Under the pieces are notes generated by a model that searched no databases, was not told the DNA's origin, and saw nothing but the letters and a program-made list of their open reading frames with translations. The translations under genes were made by a program, and so were the position numbers. Below are positions 37,701 through 48,540 of a DNA stretch of 64,000 nt, one piece after another. The stretch comes from Anas platyrhynchos (taxonomy: Eukaryota > Chordata > Aves > Anseriformes > Anatidae), in NCBI RefSeq assembly GCF_047663525.1, contig NC_092587.1, positions 42,275,001-42,339,000 of the forward strand. The letters are read 5' to 3'. Each line of letters begins with the position of its first letter. Position 1 is the stretch's first letter.

Positions 37701-40700
37701 TGCACAAGGGATTTTGCTGCCTGGATTACAGTGGCTGGGGACATGGCAAGGATATGACTCTCATGGTACTCTAGACCTGCCCACCAAACATGGGATTTAA
37801 TACATTTGTTTCAGAATATATATTTTAATACATAATTTTTGGTTATATATATATTTATTTATATTCATGTTATTCATGTATTTATTTTCCCTTACTGCAT
37901 TGGCAGATTGTATCAAAAGGAATGACAAAAGGTTTCAGAGACAGGAAGAGCTAAAAGAACTGCAGACATGGTGCAGGAAAACACCAATCTTTAAAGTATC
38001 CAGGCATGCATATCTGTCATACACATAAACAAAACAAAAACCCATTCCTTTGCAGACAAAAAAGAGAAATCTGGTTGTTATCCAAAAGTTGAGAAACAGA
38101 GAAGAATTTTCTATTAGGTAACTGCAAGAAAATGCTTGGGTGAGAAATTTGCCATTACAAATCTATTTTGCATCCCTGTCTATATCTGACTCACACCAGG
38201 TACTTGATAAACATAGAATCTTTGCCAGGTATGAACAGTCACCAGCAAGAGCCTTTGCTGAGCCATCTGCAGGGCTTACTGCTTTCAATTTCCTTTACTT
38301 TTAGGGGGTGTGGGACAAAAGTATGCAACAAAATCCCCAGTGTAATGAGAAGTCATTTTTTTTAATATCCGGTGAAACAGCTCAAGGAACAGTCGTCCCA
38401 GTCATGCTGGGATATCAAATCTGGATTCTGAACACACAGCTCTAATTTTACGTTGATAATTATAAAGTTGGATAACCACCAACTTCTGAGTGTAAACAAG
38501 TTACAGATATTTCATTTTCATTCCATGTTCCACTGCTGAGCCGTCTGTTGTATTGTACATACTGTGTATTATTTGCTTTTCTCCAGTTAAATTGAGAGAA
38601 GCACAGAGTGAACTAGTCCCACTGAACAATGTTAAATTTAGACCTTTTTCCTCCTGTCTCAAGCTGTCTGCAAACAAATTGTTACTTCTATAATTTTTGT
38701 CTTTTATCTTGTATGGGCTTAAATAAGCCCAATATTGGTTTATGAACAGTTGCTCATAGGCATTATTTCAAGTATGCAATTGTAATTCAAACTTCAAATT
38801 CTGTTATTTAGACTTCAAACACAAAAATAGCTCTGTTGTAACTCAGAATTGACTTTCTTGCATGCCTACATGCAACAGGAAATTTTATGGTGTTTTCTGC
38901 TATATTAGCTTAATCCATATTGTAGAGCACATTTGTGAATTTTTTTGAAGCTTATCACGGAATAGAGGTGACAATAGAGCCAAAGTCAATATATCTAGAT
39001 GTTCGAAGGTTCACCACTTTCCTGCCCGGTATCTGCCTACATGTTGTTGAAAGTAAAAGGGCTTTTTGAGAATCATACATCAGTTAGAGTATATAAACTC
39101 TTTTCACCTGCATCTTTAGTCACCTACAGAAAGCTGAACAATCACGAAATTATTTGATCTACTTCCAGAAAGTGAAGTTCAGGCAATTTACTTATTAAAT
39201 GTTCACTTGATTTCATTTTCCCTGAGACTAAATAATCTTTGTAGTGACTTGTCTTTGTTTTCTGTCTTCTTCTCATTGTGTACTGGGGCTAGCAAGCTTG
39301 CAGAATTATTGTTTCTTTTTTGAGAATAAGATTGTTGATAATGAAATGGTAGAAAGTCTGTCTGAAGTGTTGCTCTGATACTGTTTCAAGATAAGGGGAA
39401 AACCTATTGTTTGAAAGAAACAGATGACAACATGAAAGCGTATAAAATACGGCATTTTCTTCATTCTTTACAAGCTTGCAAGAAGCAGAAAATTTAAGTT
39501 GGAAAGTCTTATATTTATGACTGGATTTGGAAATTGCTCATAACTCCCCTTGGTGTATTTAAATACGAGGTTTAGATGTAGGTTTTGCATGAAAAACTAT
39601 TATGTTTTCATTAAGAGAATTGTGGGGTTATATGAATGAATATGCTTACATTTTTAGTATTTACGTTCCCTTGTAAAAGGGAATAAAAGGCAAAGTGAAA
39701 GGTAAAATGTGACCCACATTATATAGGTGGAACCTGCTTTTCCTCTGTTCCAGCAGCCTTTTTATTTTTACCTCCATACTGACATTCATTTCATTGTAGT
39801 GAAACTACAGCAAAACACTCCATCTTGCAGTACTGACTTAAGTGCAGAATGACTATGTAAAAATTTACCTTTTTACTGACCATACAGGCTCCCTGTATTT
39901 GTTCATCTGTACAGCTGATTCTCTTATAAAGGTTTCATAGATGGATGAATGTCATTGAAAGAAATCCAGAATGTACTTTCCACAGGAAATCAGCAGCAAA
40001 TGTGCATATCAAATTTCTTTTATTTTATGTTTTCGAATTCTCTGAAGGTCACAAGACTACTGCCACTGAGGCATCATTGTACTTAGAAAGATCTGTGTGC
40101 CTCAGAGGATATGGAGTGCAAAAATGACAAAGCCCGTTTTAATGCTCTTACCACAGAAGAAATTTGCAGAATTAACAATTAGAAAGACATAGCTTCCCTG
40201 TAAATTCAGCATGTGGTGTGAATTTAAAATAAAGTTCTTCAAGCAACCTCCACTCCAACAGAAATTGTAGTGGCACAAAGTTGTCCATGTAGCTTTGCCT
40301 CACTGCACCACAAATGCACACTGAAGGTCTCTCACAGAGCTATTTCTTTTTATTTCATGTATTGCATTTTCTATCATGGTATCAGAACAATTGTGAAAAA
40401 TTAAAATCCAGATGAAAATGAAATGTCTATCAAACTTCAACATACCACTCCATTAACTGAAAGCAGCTGGTCCCCTCGTTTGAGCCCTCCATGCCTTTCT
40501 GCCACTCCTCCAGGAATGATGCGAGAAATATAAATAGGTGAATTTTGTTCCTTTCCTCCCATCACATTAAAGCCCAGGCCTTCATCAGTCTTTGGCAGCT
40601 CCACCACTCGCGGGTGTGAATGGCCTTCACTTGCAGCAAAAGCAGCAACTGTTGCCTGGAAGAAAAAAAGAGCCATTTGGCTATGCAGAGAGAACACTTA

Positions 40701-43089
40701 TACACTCTGTTGATCATTTTGCAGGAAGAATTAAGTCCAGTGAAAACATTCAAGTATCTTATTCTGCCTTTTTTCTGATTGTCTGAAAGCACTTTGCAAA
40801 AATTAAGTTCCATGCCAATGCTTTTGAAATAAAGGAATAAGCAGAGGAACAGAGAATTTAAGTGACTTATCAAAGATAACGCAGAAAGTTAGCAGCAGAG
40901 CCAGAAGGAGACACCAGGAAGCCTGACTGCGCGGTGGTGAACATTTATGATCACTAGTGAGCTGCTTCTTTGCCTTTTCACATGGAAAAAGTGTTACTGT
41001 TGGATAAGATGATGTGATCTGTACTGTGTTCCTAGTTGAAATATCAAGTGGATGAACTGAATTCTTTACTCTCTGCTCTGCTTTTGGAGGTGCGTAATTG
41101 GTTACTTTATTCTGTGAGAACAGAAAAATTCCTAAAAGAGTATTATTTTTTTAAAGTTTAATTTTAATCTTCATGAAATCTCAGTAACTAAATAACTCCT
41201 GGAACAGGAATATGATTTTTTATAATATAATCAGATCAAAACTTTTATTGAAAAATTACACCTTAAGACAATAGATTTGTAAATCAATTTTAAAAACAGA
41301 TTGTTATTATGGAAAAAAAAAACATACAACTGTAAAGCTTGCACTCAGAAAATTATGACACATTGTATTTCATTTTTCACTGTGTTTTCCTACTTTAATT
41401 ATAGATCTCAGTAAATCATTAAATAAACATTAGGAAATTCTTTTATCCTTTTCAACGTGTGTTTGTAGCCCAACCTGCTAGTACAATTCTGCATTACGCT
41501 AATACTTTCTGAGCATCCTAATAATGCTTATGCTTAATAGAAGCTAGTGGATGATGTGACATAATGGATCATTCTCAGTTACATGTTTTTGCACATGCAG
41601 ACCTTGTCATCATGCACACATTTTATGTCAGACATGAATGCACTAGGAGAATGCAATGCAGACAGCCCAGAAATAACCAGGAAATTGCGATATTGAAACA
41701 TTGCTCTGTAACCCTGCTGTTCTATATGAATAAGAAATGAGAATGGCAAACACTAATTGGATATTTCCCCATTTACTATACAACATAGTAATAATTTCTA
41801 TGTTTACCTGCAGTGTAGACAAATCAGGATCTCCTATACACATTTCTCTGTATAGTAGCATAGACCTAAAAATTTACATTGTCCATTAAGCTTCTCTCAG
41901 AACAAGGTTAAAATCAGAACAGCCTTCAGAAAGGAATGTTCTACTTAGAAAGGAAAACATACTGCAATTTTGTGTGTAATAGGTTATTTGCTGGCTCCTA
42001 TTGGGCTTGCTTCTATAAAACACTGTAGAAATCTTTTTATAACATACTCCCGATCTTCATCTTCCGATACAGCTTTAAATGAAAATCCCTAATGCAAATA
42101 CATAATGGTAAGATCTTAGTTCCATTAAGATTTCTGGCAGTTTTGTCACTAAATTCACAGGATTGGGACCAACATGAAATATTTCTAATACGGATTTATG
42201 GCTTTTGCAGGTTTAACTGTTTTGCATAGTACCTGCTTTACCATCCAGAAGATAGTCTTGAGCACAAAATGATAATGGGAAAAAGAAAGCCATGGTGGGT
42301 GGACGTCCCTGTTTGAAAGCATCTCTCTTTGTGCATGTTATGAAAATATAGAGCACGCTACATGCCAGCACACAGAACGTATTCCTCCATAGTTGTGTGA
42401 ATTTCCTTAGAAGATTATCATTTTAACAGTTGCAATAAGGTAACTGTCATGGTCTAAGGATATGAGAAAGGCAGGTTCATATGGATAGAGAGACAAAATA
42501 CTTTATTAAAACAGGCAATGCATTAGAAGAAGTGGGCTTGCTTTTGGCTGTGGAGTCTCTTGATCTGGTCATTTCTGTCAACATTCATCCTCACTACTTG
42601 CTCAGCACCTATAGTTCCTGTTAGTTGAAGTGGAATTTTGACTGCATACTTGCTACCTCCTAAATCATTGTGTTCTCACTGGATGAGCTGTACGGGAAAA
42701 TAGTCCATTAAAATATAGGTTGTTGCAGGCAGACTTCCATAGAACGAACCAGTAGATTTGCTTTTGCAAAGCGGCTTTTCAAAAAACATCAAATTCCATA
42801 AAATCATTCTCTTTTCTTAAGCTACAGAAGCAGCATAAAGGTTTAAATTTTCCATTATGATTGTTACCTGGGAAGTAGCACTGGTTCTAGACTCTGGGCT
42901 GCCACTGATGTCTAAATTTTCTTACAGTGTACACACGAATACCTGAAACACACACGCGCACAGTCAATTACTAGGTCACTTTGGTACCACGTACTTCAAC
43001 AGTTGCACGTATCCTACCTTTGCAGTGGCCCTGGCTCGGAACTCGGGGCAGCCATTAACAGTTATGGTTTCATGCATGTATTGATACAC
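34521..43089 (-). CDS. LIN7A: Protein lin-7 homolog A, 3' portion (three coding exons)
   Basis: LIN7A (VELIS1/MALS1) is a small scaffold. Its L27 domain joins CASK/PALS1-type MAGUK complexes and its PDZ domain binds C-terminal tails of receptors and channels, at epithelial junctions and synapses. On the minus strand the coding exons are 43089-43018 (24 codons), 40655-40446 (70 codons) and 34733-34521 (70 codons plus TAG). All boundaries are AG/GT and phase 0. They give 164 residues, against 233 I recall for the human protein, so the first roughly 68 residues (N-terminus and most of L27) are missing. The joined order is the L27 end ([17 protein letters not shown]), then the PDZ with the carboxylate-binding GLGF loop in [11 protein letters not shown], then [19 protein letters not shown] and a glutamine-rich tail ending QNHMS. 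The paralogues LIN7B and LIN7C lack this glutamine tail, which supports LIN7A, as does its position next to MYF5. I searched 43.1-64 kb by eye for the exon encoding KLQSLKKVLQSEFC and did not find it. Confidence 0.95.
34734..40445 (-). other. LIN7A: LIN7A intron between the two PDZ exons
   Basis: About 5.7 kb, from donor GTATGT at 40445-40440 to acceptor CCTCCAG ending at 34734. It is AT-rich with no other gene seen. A short CR1 tip lies near 36350-36442. Confidence 0.85.
36351..36442 (+). mobile_element. Short CR1 3' tip
   Basis: Forward CR1 3' end: 'ggttgtactagatgatctcc', 'aaaggtccct' and the tail CTGTGATTCTGTGAT. About 90 bases are left, inserted opposite to LIN7A transcription. Confidence 0.75.
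40446..40655 (-). CDS. LIN7A: LIN7A exon encoding most of the PDZ domain
   Basis: 210 bases, 70 codons, phase 0 at both ends. The acceptor TTCCAG ends at 40656 and the donor GTATGT begins at 40445. It encodes [20 protein letters not shown], then the PDZ start with GLGF, then [16 protein letters not shown] and [10 protein letters not shown]. An upstream in-frame ATG (to 40697) is in the intron and is not a real start. Confidence 0.97.
40656..43017 (-). other. LIN7A: LIN7A intron between L27 and PDZ exons
   Basis: About 2.4 kb with donor GTAGGA at 43017 and an acceptor after a pyrimidine-rich TTTTTTTCTTCCAG ending at 40656. AT-rich; no gene or clear repeat recognised. Confidence 0.85.
43018..43089 (-). 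CDS. LIN7A: LIN7A exon encoding the end of the L27 domain
   Basis: 72 bases, 24 codons, phase 0 at both ends, too short to appear as a long reading frame. The acceptor CATTTTAG ends at 43090 and the donor GTAGGA begins at 43017. It encodes [17 protein letters not shown] followed by RARATAK, which matches the vertebrate LIN7 L27-PDZ junction. Confidence 0.95.
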
Positions 43090-45420
43090 CTAAAATGTTC
43101 ATGAAAACAAAATGAAATTAATTATAGAAACAAAACAAGGACTTTATATTAACTGAGACAGGACAGTCCCTTTCCCTCATCAGACAATGTTAATGCTGAA
43201 TTCATGCAATCCACACAGTTGAATGTCTGCTAAACATGTTCATGCTTAAGTTTACAGAAAACATCAATCTATATTTCTCAAGACACTTTTCAGTCTTAAC
43301 TGTTCATCTGCCAATGCTTTTCCCTTCACTTCTCTAGCACACCATTTCACAAAACTGAGACAACTGAGTTCGGTGTTATCCAGAAACCAGGGTCTCCCTG
43401 CAACTGATCCAAATTCAAATGATCTGAATTGGTCAGAGAGGTATCTTACCCTCCACCCCTGGCTTCTTTGTTCTGTCACCTTTCCGGTGAAATAAAGAGG
43501 TACCAGTTTTCATCAACCACAGCTGTGAGTAGGCAAAAGTGCTGGCAGTCTGTTAGGTCAGACATGGAAAATGGGTAACGTAATCCTTTACAACATAATT
43601 GTACATTCATATAAAGGGCATAAAGCCAACACTGCCAACATACATAACTTTCCCTGTGTTGTCTTTTCTGATATACACTTTTTGGCTCCTGTCTCCGGTC
43701 CTTAACTCTCCCTTTTAAACATTTTCAGTAAGGAAAAAGGAAAAGTCTCTCTGCAGGCAGGAAAACTGGTATTGTTCTATAGATTTGTCTTACCCTTAAA
43801 TGAAAAATATAAAAAAGTGCCTTGATACTAGCTTGATACTAGTTGTTTTGAAATCAGCCTTAAAAATAATAATATTTATATAAGACATATGGACAATTTT
43901 TTGAAAGACAAAGGTGAATGCATTCAAACAAAATCTCTTATTTAATCCTCCCATAAAACCAGCAAACTGTATGTCATTGATTTACTCTGGGCATTGTCTT
44001 GACCTACTTCATCAGGAATTTCATCTTTTCATGTGCTGTATGTCATAGGTTTTATTCCTCATAGAGAACCTTTGCAGGTAAAGTATGTTAGCATTTACAG
44101 CAATCTCTTGTTTGGGGTCCTTGAGGACTGCAGATTCAATTGTACTTTACACACTATATTTACCTTTCACTGGTCTGGTGATACTTTAGCAGGAGTTCCA
44201 AAACATCCCTATTTGGTAATGTCAGTGCTACTTTGGCAGACAGGGTGTCAGATCCTGTATTGAATTGACCTATAAGCAACAGCTTGTCCCATTGATAGGC
44301 AAAACTTCCCCATCACACTAGTCTGATGATGTGTCATACACTATCATATTTATTAATCTCTCCCCATTTCTATATTTGAAATGAAATTTTTCTTGCATTG
44401 GTAGAATTGACCTTGCTTTCAGTTGAGGCCAGGATTTTGCCCTTAATTAAAAATATGGAAAAAGATATTTTACAGCTTCTAAAGGGTCTCTGGTTTGCTT
44501 TAGCTTTTTACTGGGTTATGCCATCATAAAATGGGTTGAGTCTACATTCTCAGTATAACCTTGCAAAGATTAGTTCAACATTTATTGTAAGTATTATGGT
44601 TTAGGAACAAATAATTCATTATATAAAACAACTACTGTGCAACTGCAGTTATGAATCATTAAATACTTCTTGCTTCAAAACCCATACTGCATTGAACCAC
44701 TGGTAATGCTCTATTTTATCAATACTTGCAGGTTCCCCTTTATCTTAAATCATGAGAGTAGGCTGTCCATATCATTTTTTCTTGCACAGCCATAAATGTT
44801 GTGGCTGGCTAGAACGTCTAAAAGCATGTATTTAATTATCAAATAATTATGACCTTAAATTGTTTTGAAAACAGGTCACAACATTTCATATATAAGAACA
44901 GTTACTGACATGATATTCATTACTAGGTAGAAGCTTACACAAAGGCGAGCTGATGACACTTTATGTGATTATTAGCTAGGTTTGATGTCATGTAACTACA
45001 TATTGCCTACATCCTACTAATAGGTAACTAACAGGTAACTAACAGGCTTCGTAACACCCAATATCCTGGTAGATAACTTGTGTTCTGGTGAAAGAACAAA
45101 CTCATTATTGCTCTTAAAAAAATAAACCTTCCGTGTTAAATCTCACTCTCTGTAAGACTACAGGTGCTACTAGTCTCGAATATCTGCTTGAGAATATAGC
45201 TCACCTAACTCTCCTACATAATGATTGTTGCATAATGCTTAACATAATTTGAGATAAATAAGCATAAAACATACACCTAAATGACTTTTTTTTTTTATTA
45301 ACTGTGTTTAACAACCAAGCACAGACTGGTTATTCCGCCAAGTCCCTTAAATTTCTGCTAAGGTTCATACTGCTCATTCTAGCAATGCACAAAAAGCATA
45401 CTGAAGCCTACACATAATAT
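43090..45420 (-). other. LIN7A: LIN7A upstream intron, first part
   Basis: AT-rich sequence with short meaningless frames only. It is read as intron because the preceding LIN7A exon is not found between here and the window end. Confidence 0.6.
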
Positions 45421-46594
45421 TTAGAATAGAACAGATCAGTTGAAAGGGACCTTCAAAGATCATCAAGTCCAACTACCTGACCTGCTCAGCGCTAACCAAA
45501 AGTTAAAGCATGTTATTGAGGACATTATCCAAAGACCCACTGAACACTGGCAGGCATGAAGTAACAACCACCTCTAGGAAACCTCTTCCACTGTTTGACT
45601 GCTCACGGTAAAGAAATCTTTCCTTATGTCCAGTCTGAACCTCCCCTGGTGCAGCTTTATGCCATTTCCACCTGTCCTGTCATTGGTTATCAGGGAGAAG
45701 GGACCAGCACCTTTGTCACTGCTTCCTCTCCTCGAGAAGCTGCAGAGAGCAATGAGGTTGACTCTCAGCTGTTCCTCGTAAGACACGCCTGCCAGCCCTT
45801 TTACCAGCTTTGTTGTCCTCAGGATGTTTTCAAGGACCTTAACATCCTTTTCATATTGTGGAGACCAGAACTGCAAGCAATATTCAAGGTGAGGATGCAC
45901 CAACACTAAATGTAGTGGGAGAATTACCTCTTTTGACCAGCTGACTATGCTGTTCAGCACACCCAAAATGTAGTTTACCCTCTTGGCTGCCAGGGCACAC
46001 TGCTGGCTTCTGCTGAGCCTGCTGCTGACCGGCACCCCACGTCCCTCTATGCTGAGCTGCTCTCCAGCCACTCGTCTCCCTCTCTGTGCTTGTGTATGGC
46101 ATTACTCTGTCCCAGGTGCAGAACCCAGCATTTTCCTTCGCTTAACTTCATGCTGTTGATGATTGCCCAATGCTCCAATGCATCTAGATCCCTCTGCAAG
46201 ACCTCTCATCCCTGCAGGGAGTCAGCAGCACCTCCCAGTTCATCATCAGCAAACTTCCTGAGGATGCATTCCACTCCAGATCACTGATAAAAATGTTCAA
46301 CAGGACTGGCTCTAGACTTGAGTCCTGGGGAACACTACTGGTGACTGTCTGCCAGCCAGATGAAACACCATTCACTATTTTGAGCTCTACCATCAAACCA
46401 GTTCATCACCTAGTGTAGCATGAACCTGTTTGCCACATGGCTGGACAATTTGTTCATAAATATGCTATGACAGATAGTATCAAAGGCTCTACTGAAATTC
46501 AGAAAGATTACATCCACTGCCTTCCCTTCATCCACCAAGCCAGCGACCTCATCATAGAAGGAAGTCATCCCATTTGTTCCTCATACTGTGTGCA
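45421..46594 (-). mobile_element. Older CR1 LINE, 3' (reverse transcriptase) part, minus orientation
   Basis: Reads on the minus strand as the CR1 reverse-transcriptase palm through to the 3' end. Recognisable parts are VDEGKAVDVIFLNFSRAFDTI-like sequence around 46480-46530, FADDEL (the catalytic Asp-Asp motif) at about 46253-46236, and the C-terminal block ILPLHLVLVHPHLEYCLQFW at 45574-46071. Stops and frameshifts make it dead. It continues on the far side of a younger CR1 insertion. Confidence 0.85.
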
Positions 46595-46601
46595 CTGGTA
46601 T

Positions 46602-47315
46602 ATCACAGAATCACAGAATCACAGAATTTCTAGGTTGGAAGAGACCTCAAGATCATCGAGTCCAACCTCTAACCTAACACTAACAGTCCCCACTAAACCA
46701 TATCCCTAAGCTCTACATCTAAACGTCTTTTGAAGACTTCCAGGGATGGTGACTCCACCACCTCCCTGGGCAGCTTGTTCCAATGCCTCACAACCCTTTC
46801 AGTAAAGAAGCTCTTCCTAACATCTAACCTAAAACTCCCCTGGCGCAACTTTAGCCCGTTCCCCCTTGTCCTGTCACCAGGCACGTGGGAGAACAGGCCA
46901 ACCCCCACCTCTCTACAGCCTCCTTTAAGGTATCTGTAGAGAGCGATAAGGTCGCCCCTGAGCCTCCTCTTCTCCAGGCTGAACAACCCCAGCTCCCTCA
47001 GCCGCTCCTCGTAGGACTTGTTCTCCAGGCCCCTCACCAGCTTCGTCGCCCTTCTTTGGACCCGCTCAAGCACCTCGATGTCCTTCTTGTAGCGAGGGGC
47101 CCAAAACTGAACACAGTACTCGAGGTGCGGCCTCACCAGAGCCGAGTACAGGGGGACGATCACCTCCCTAGCCCTGCTGGTCACACTGTTTCTGATACAA
47201 GCCAGGATGCCGTTGGCCTTCTTGGCCACCTGAGCACACTGCTGGCTCATATTCAGCCGACTGTCCACCATCACTCCCAGGTCCTTCTCTGCCTGGCATA
47301 CAGGCAGAGAAGGAC
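46602..47315 (-). mobile_element. Young, 5'-truncated CR1 LINE nested in the older copy
   Basis: About 714 bases, minus orientation. At its 3' end it reads TTCTGTGATTCTGTGATTCTGTGAT on the minus strand, the CR1 tail repeat. One 193-codon open frame (47274-46693) runs without a stop through the RT C-terminus: [20 protein letters not shown], then [20 protein letters not shown], then [19 protein letters not shown]. An intact frame points to recent insertion compared with the host copy. CTGGTAT occurs on both sides (46595-46601 and 47316-47322) and may be a target-site duplication. Confidence 0.9.
46693..47274 (-). pseudogene. CR1 ORF2 C-terminal fragment, open but truncated
   Basis: The 193-residue frame covers the thumb and C-terminal region of CR1 reverse transcriptase. 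It lacks the endonuclease and the catalytic palm, so it cannot be an active enzyme. It is listed because it is the longest repeat-derived frame that is still open in the LIN7A intron. Confidence 0.85.
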
Positions 47316-47317
47316 CT
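47279..47317. repeat. Perfect 17-bp hairpin at the 5' end of the young CR1
   Basis: AGGTCCTTCTCTGCCTG at 47279-47295 and its exact reverse complement at 47301-47317, separated by GCATA. The left arm is normal CR1 sequence. The right arm is a short inverted copy of it at the truncation point. Confidence 0.95.
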
Positions 47318-47322
47318 GGTAT

Positions 47323-48540
47323 ACAAACATCTTAGAGGTGCTCCTGAATCCATTGCACTCCCTGGAGTGGCATATGCTCCCATTAACCTTGTCTCCCTCA
47401 GACAGCACCATCCTTTGGCATAACTTCAGTGTTCCTAATGGCATCGCCCACCCCAGTCAATCCTAGCTATAAAGCCATCTCAAATCAGTTTCAGCAGGTT
47501 ATGGGCCAAGAAACATTTCCCCCATTGAGATAGATGGGTCCTGTCCATAATTATAAAACCCAAAATTCTGGTGGAGGAACCAGGCTTGGAGCCAGGCATT
47601 GATGACCAGGGCTTGCCTATTTCTTTCCCTGTCTCTCCCCATTACTGTGAGGACTGAAGAAAACAGTGTGCACTCCAGAATCTTTTAGTTGCCTCCCCAG
47701 GGCCATTAAATCTTTCTTGATTGACCTCAGGCTTTCTGTAGCCACGTTGTTGGTACCCATTTGAAAGAGGAGGCACACATAATGGTCTAAAGGCATTATG
47801 CTTGAAAGCTTCCTGGTAACGTCCCTCATCTGGGACCAAGGGAGGCAGCAAACTTCTGTGAAAAAGCTCTGGTCTGCAGATGAGAGCCTCCATTCCCTTG
47901 ACAAGGAGTCAACTTTGAATACAACTCAATACTGTTTTATCCCAGTAGTGGTCTTGATGTTGCCCTTGCTACAAGGCCTCAGATGACTTGACCTTGGATG
48001 GAGAACTTGCATGGATGCCTTTTTCCCTCTTTTCACATCCCTCACCTGCCACAGCCAAGGCTTTGTACCTACCCAGTAGTGGAAGGTGAGCAGATAGACA
48101 GGTGCTCCTCTCTTGGTTCCATGCAGTAACTTCCATCAGGGCTGCAACCCACAGCTGCTGGAGAGCAAAGCAGGCATGCAGAGCAGGCTGCCCACTGACA
48201 GAGCATGCTGCCCTCCTCGCACACCCTTCCACACCAACTGATGCACAAACAGCCCTGGCCCTGGCCCTGTCTGTGGCTGCCCCTGCTCTGTGGTGCTCCC
48301 TGAGGGCAGGCACCATGTGGCTTCCCACCATTTTGAACTGGCCACATCCTCAGCCACCTCCACACAACACTTGGCAGGCCTTCTTGCCTTCTGTGCCTCC
48401 ACACACACAGCCCCAGGGAGTTGGGGCTCAGAAACCCTCAGACAGCCCTGGGACCTCACCAGCTTTGTGATCTGCCTCACGTGTGGTGCTTACTGCTGCC
48501 GTCACCACCACTGGGAGTGAGAGCACTCATAACGCACCTG
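47323..48540 (-). mobile_element. Older CR1 LINE, ORF1 (esterase-type) part, minus orientation
   Basis: Minus-strand frames at 48331-47969 and 47904-47617 match the avian CR1 ORF1 product as I remember it: the GRYKAL stretch, then EVCCLPWSQMRDVTRKL, then FQMGTNNVATESLRSIKKD and LMALGRQLKDSG, the SGNH-esterase-like core. Further on is a degenerate LSQWGKCFLAHNL near 47520-47480. Stops and frameshifts interrupt it. Just before the young CR1, [12 protein letters not shown]-like sequence resembles the very start of ORF2. The far 5' boundary is approximate. Confidence 0.7.

Noticed and set aside
40437-40697. Start codon upstream of the LIN7A PDZ exon
   Set aside because: The extra residues [14 protein letters not shown] come from the pyrimidine tract and acceptor of the intron. 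The LIN7A alignment begins exactly after the AG at 40656.
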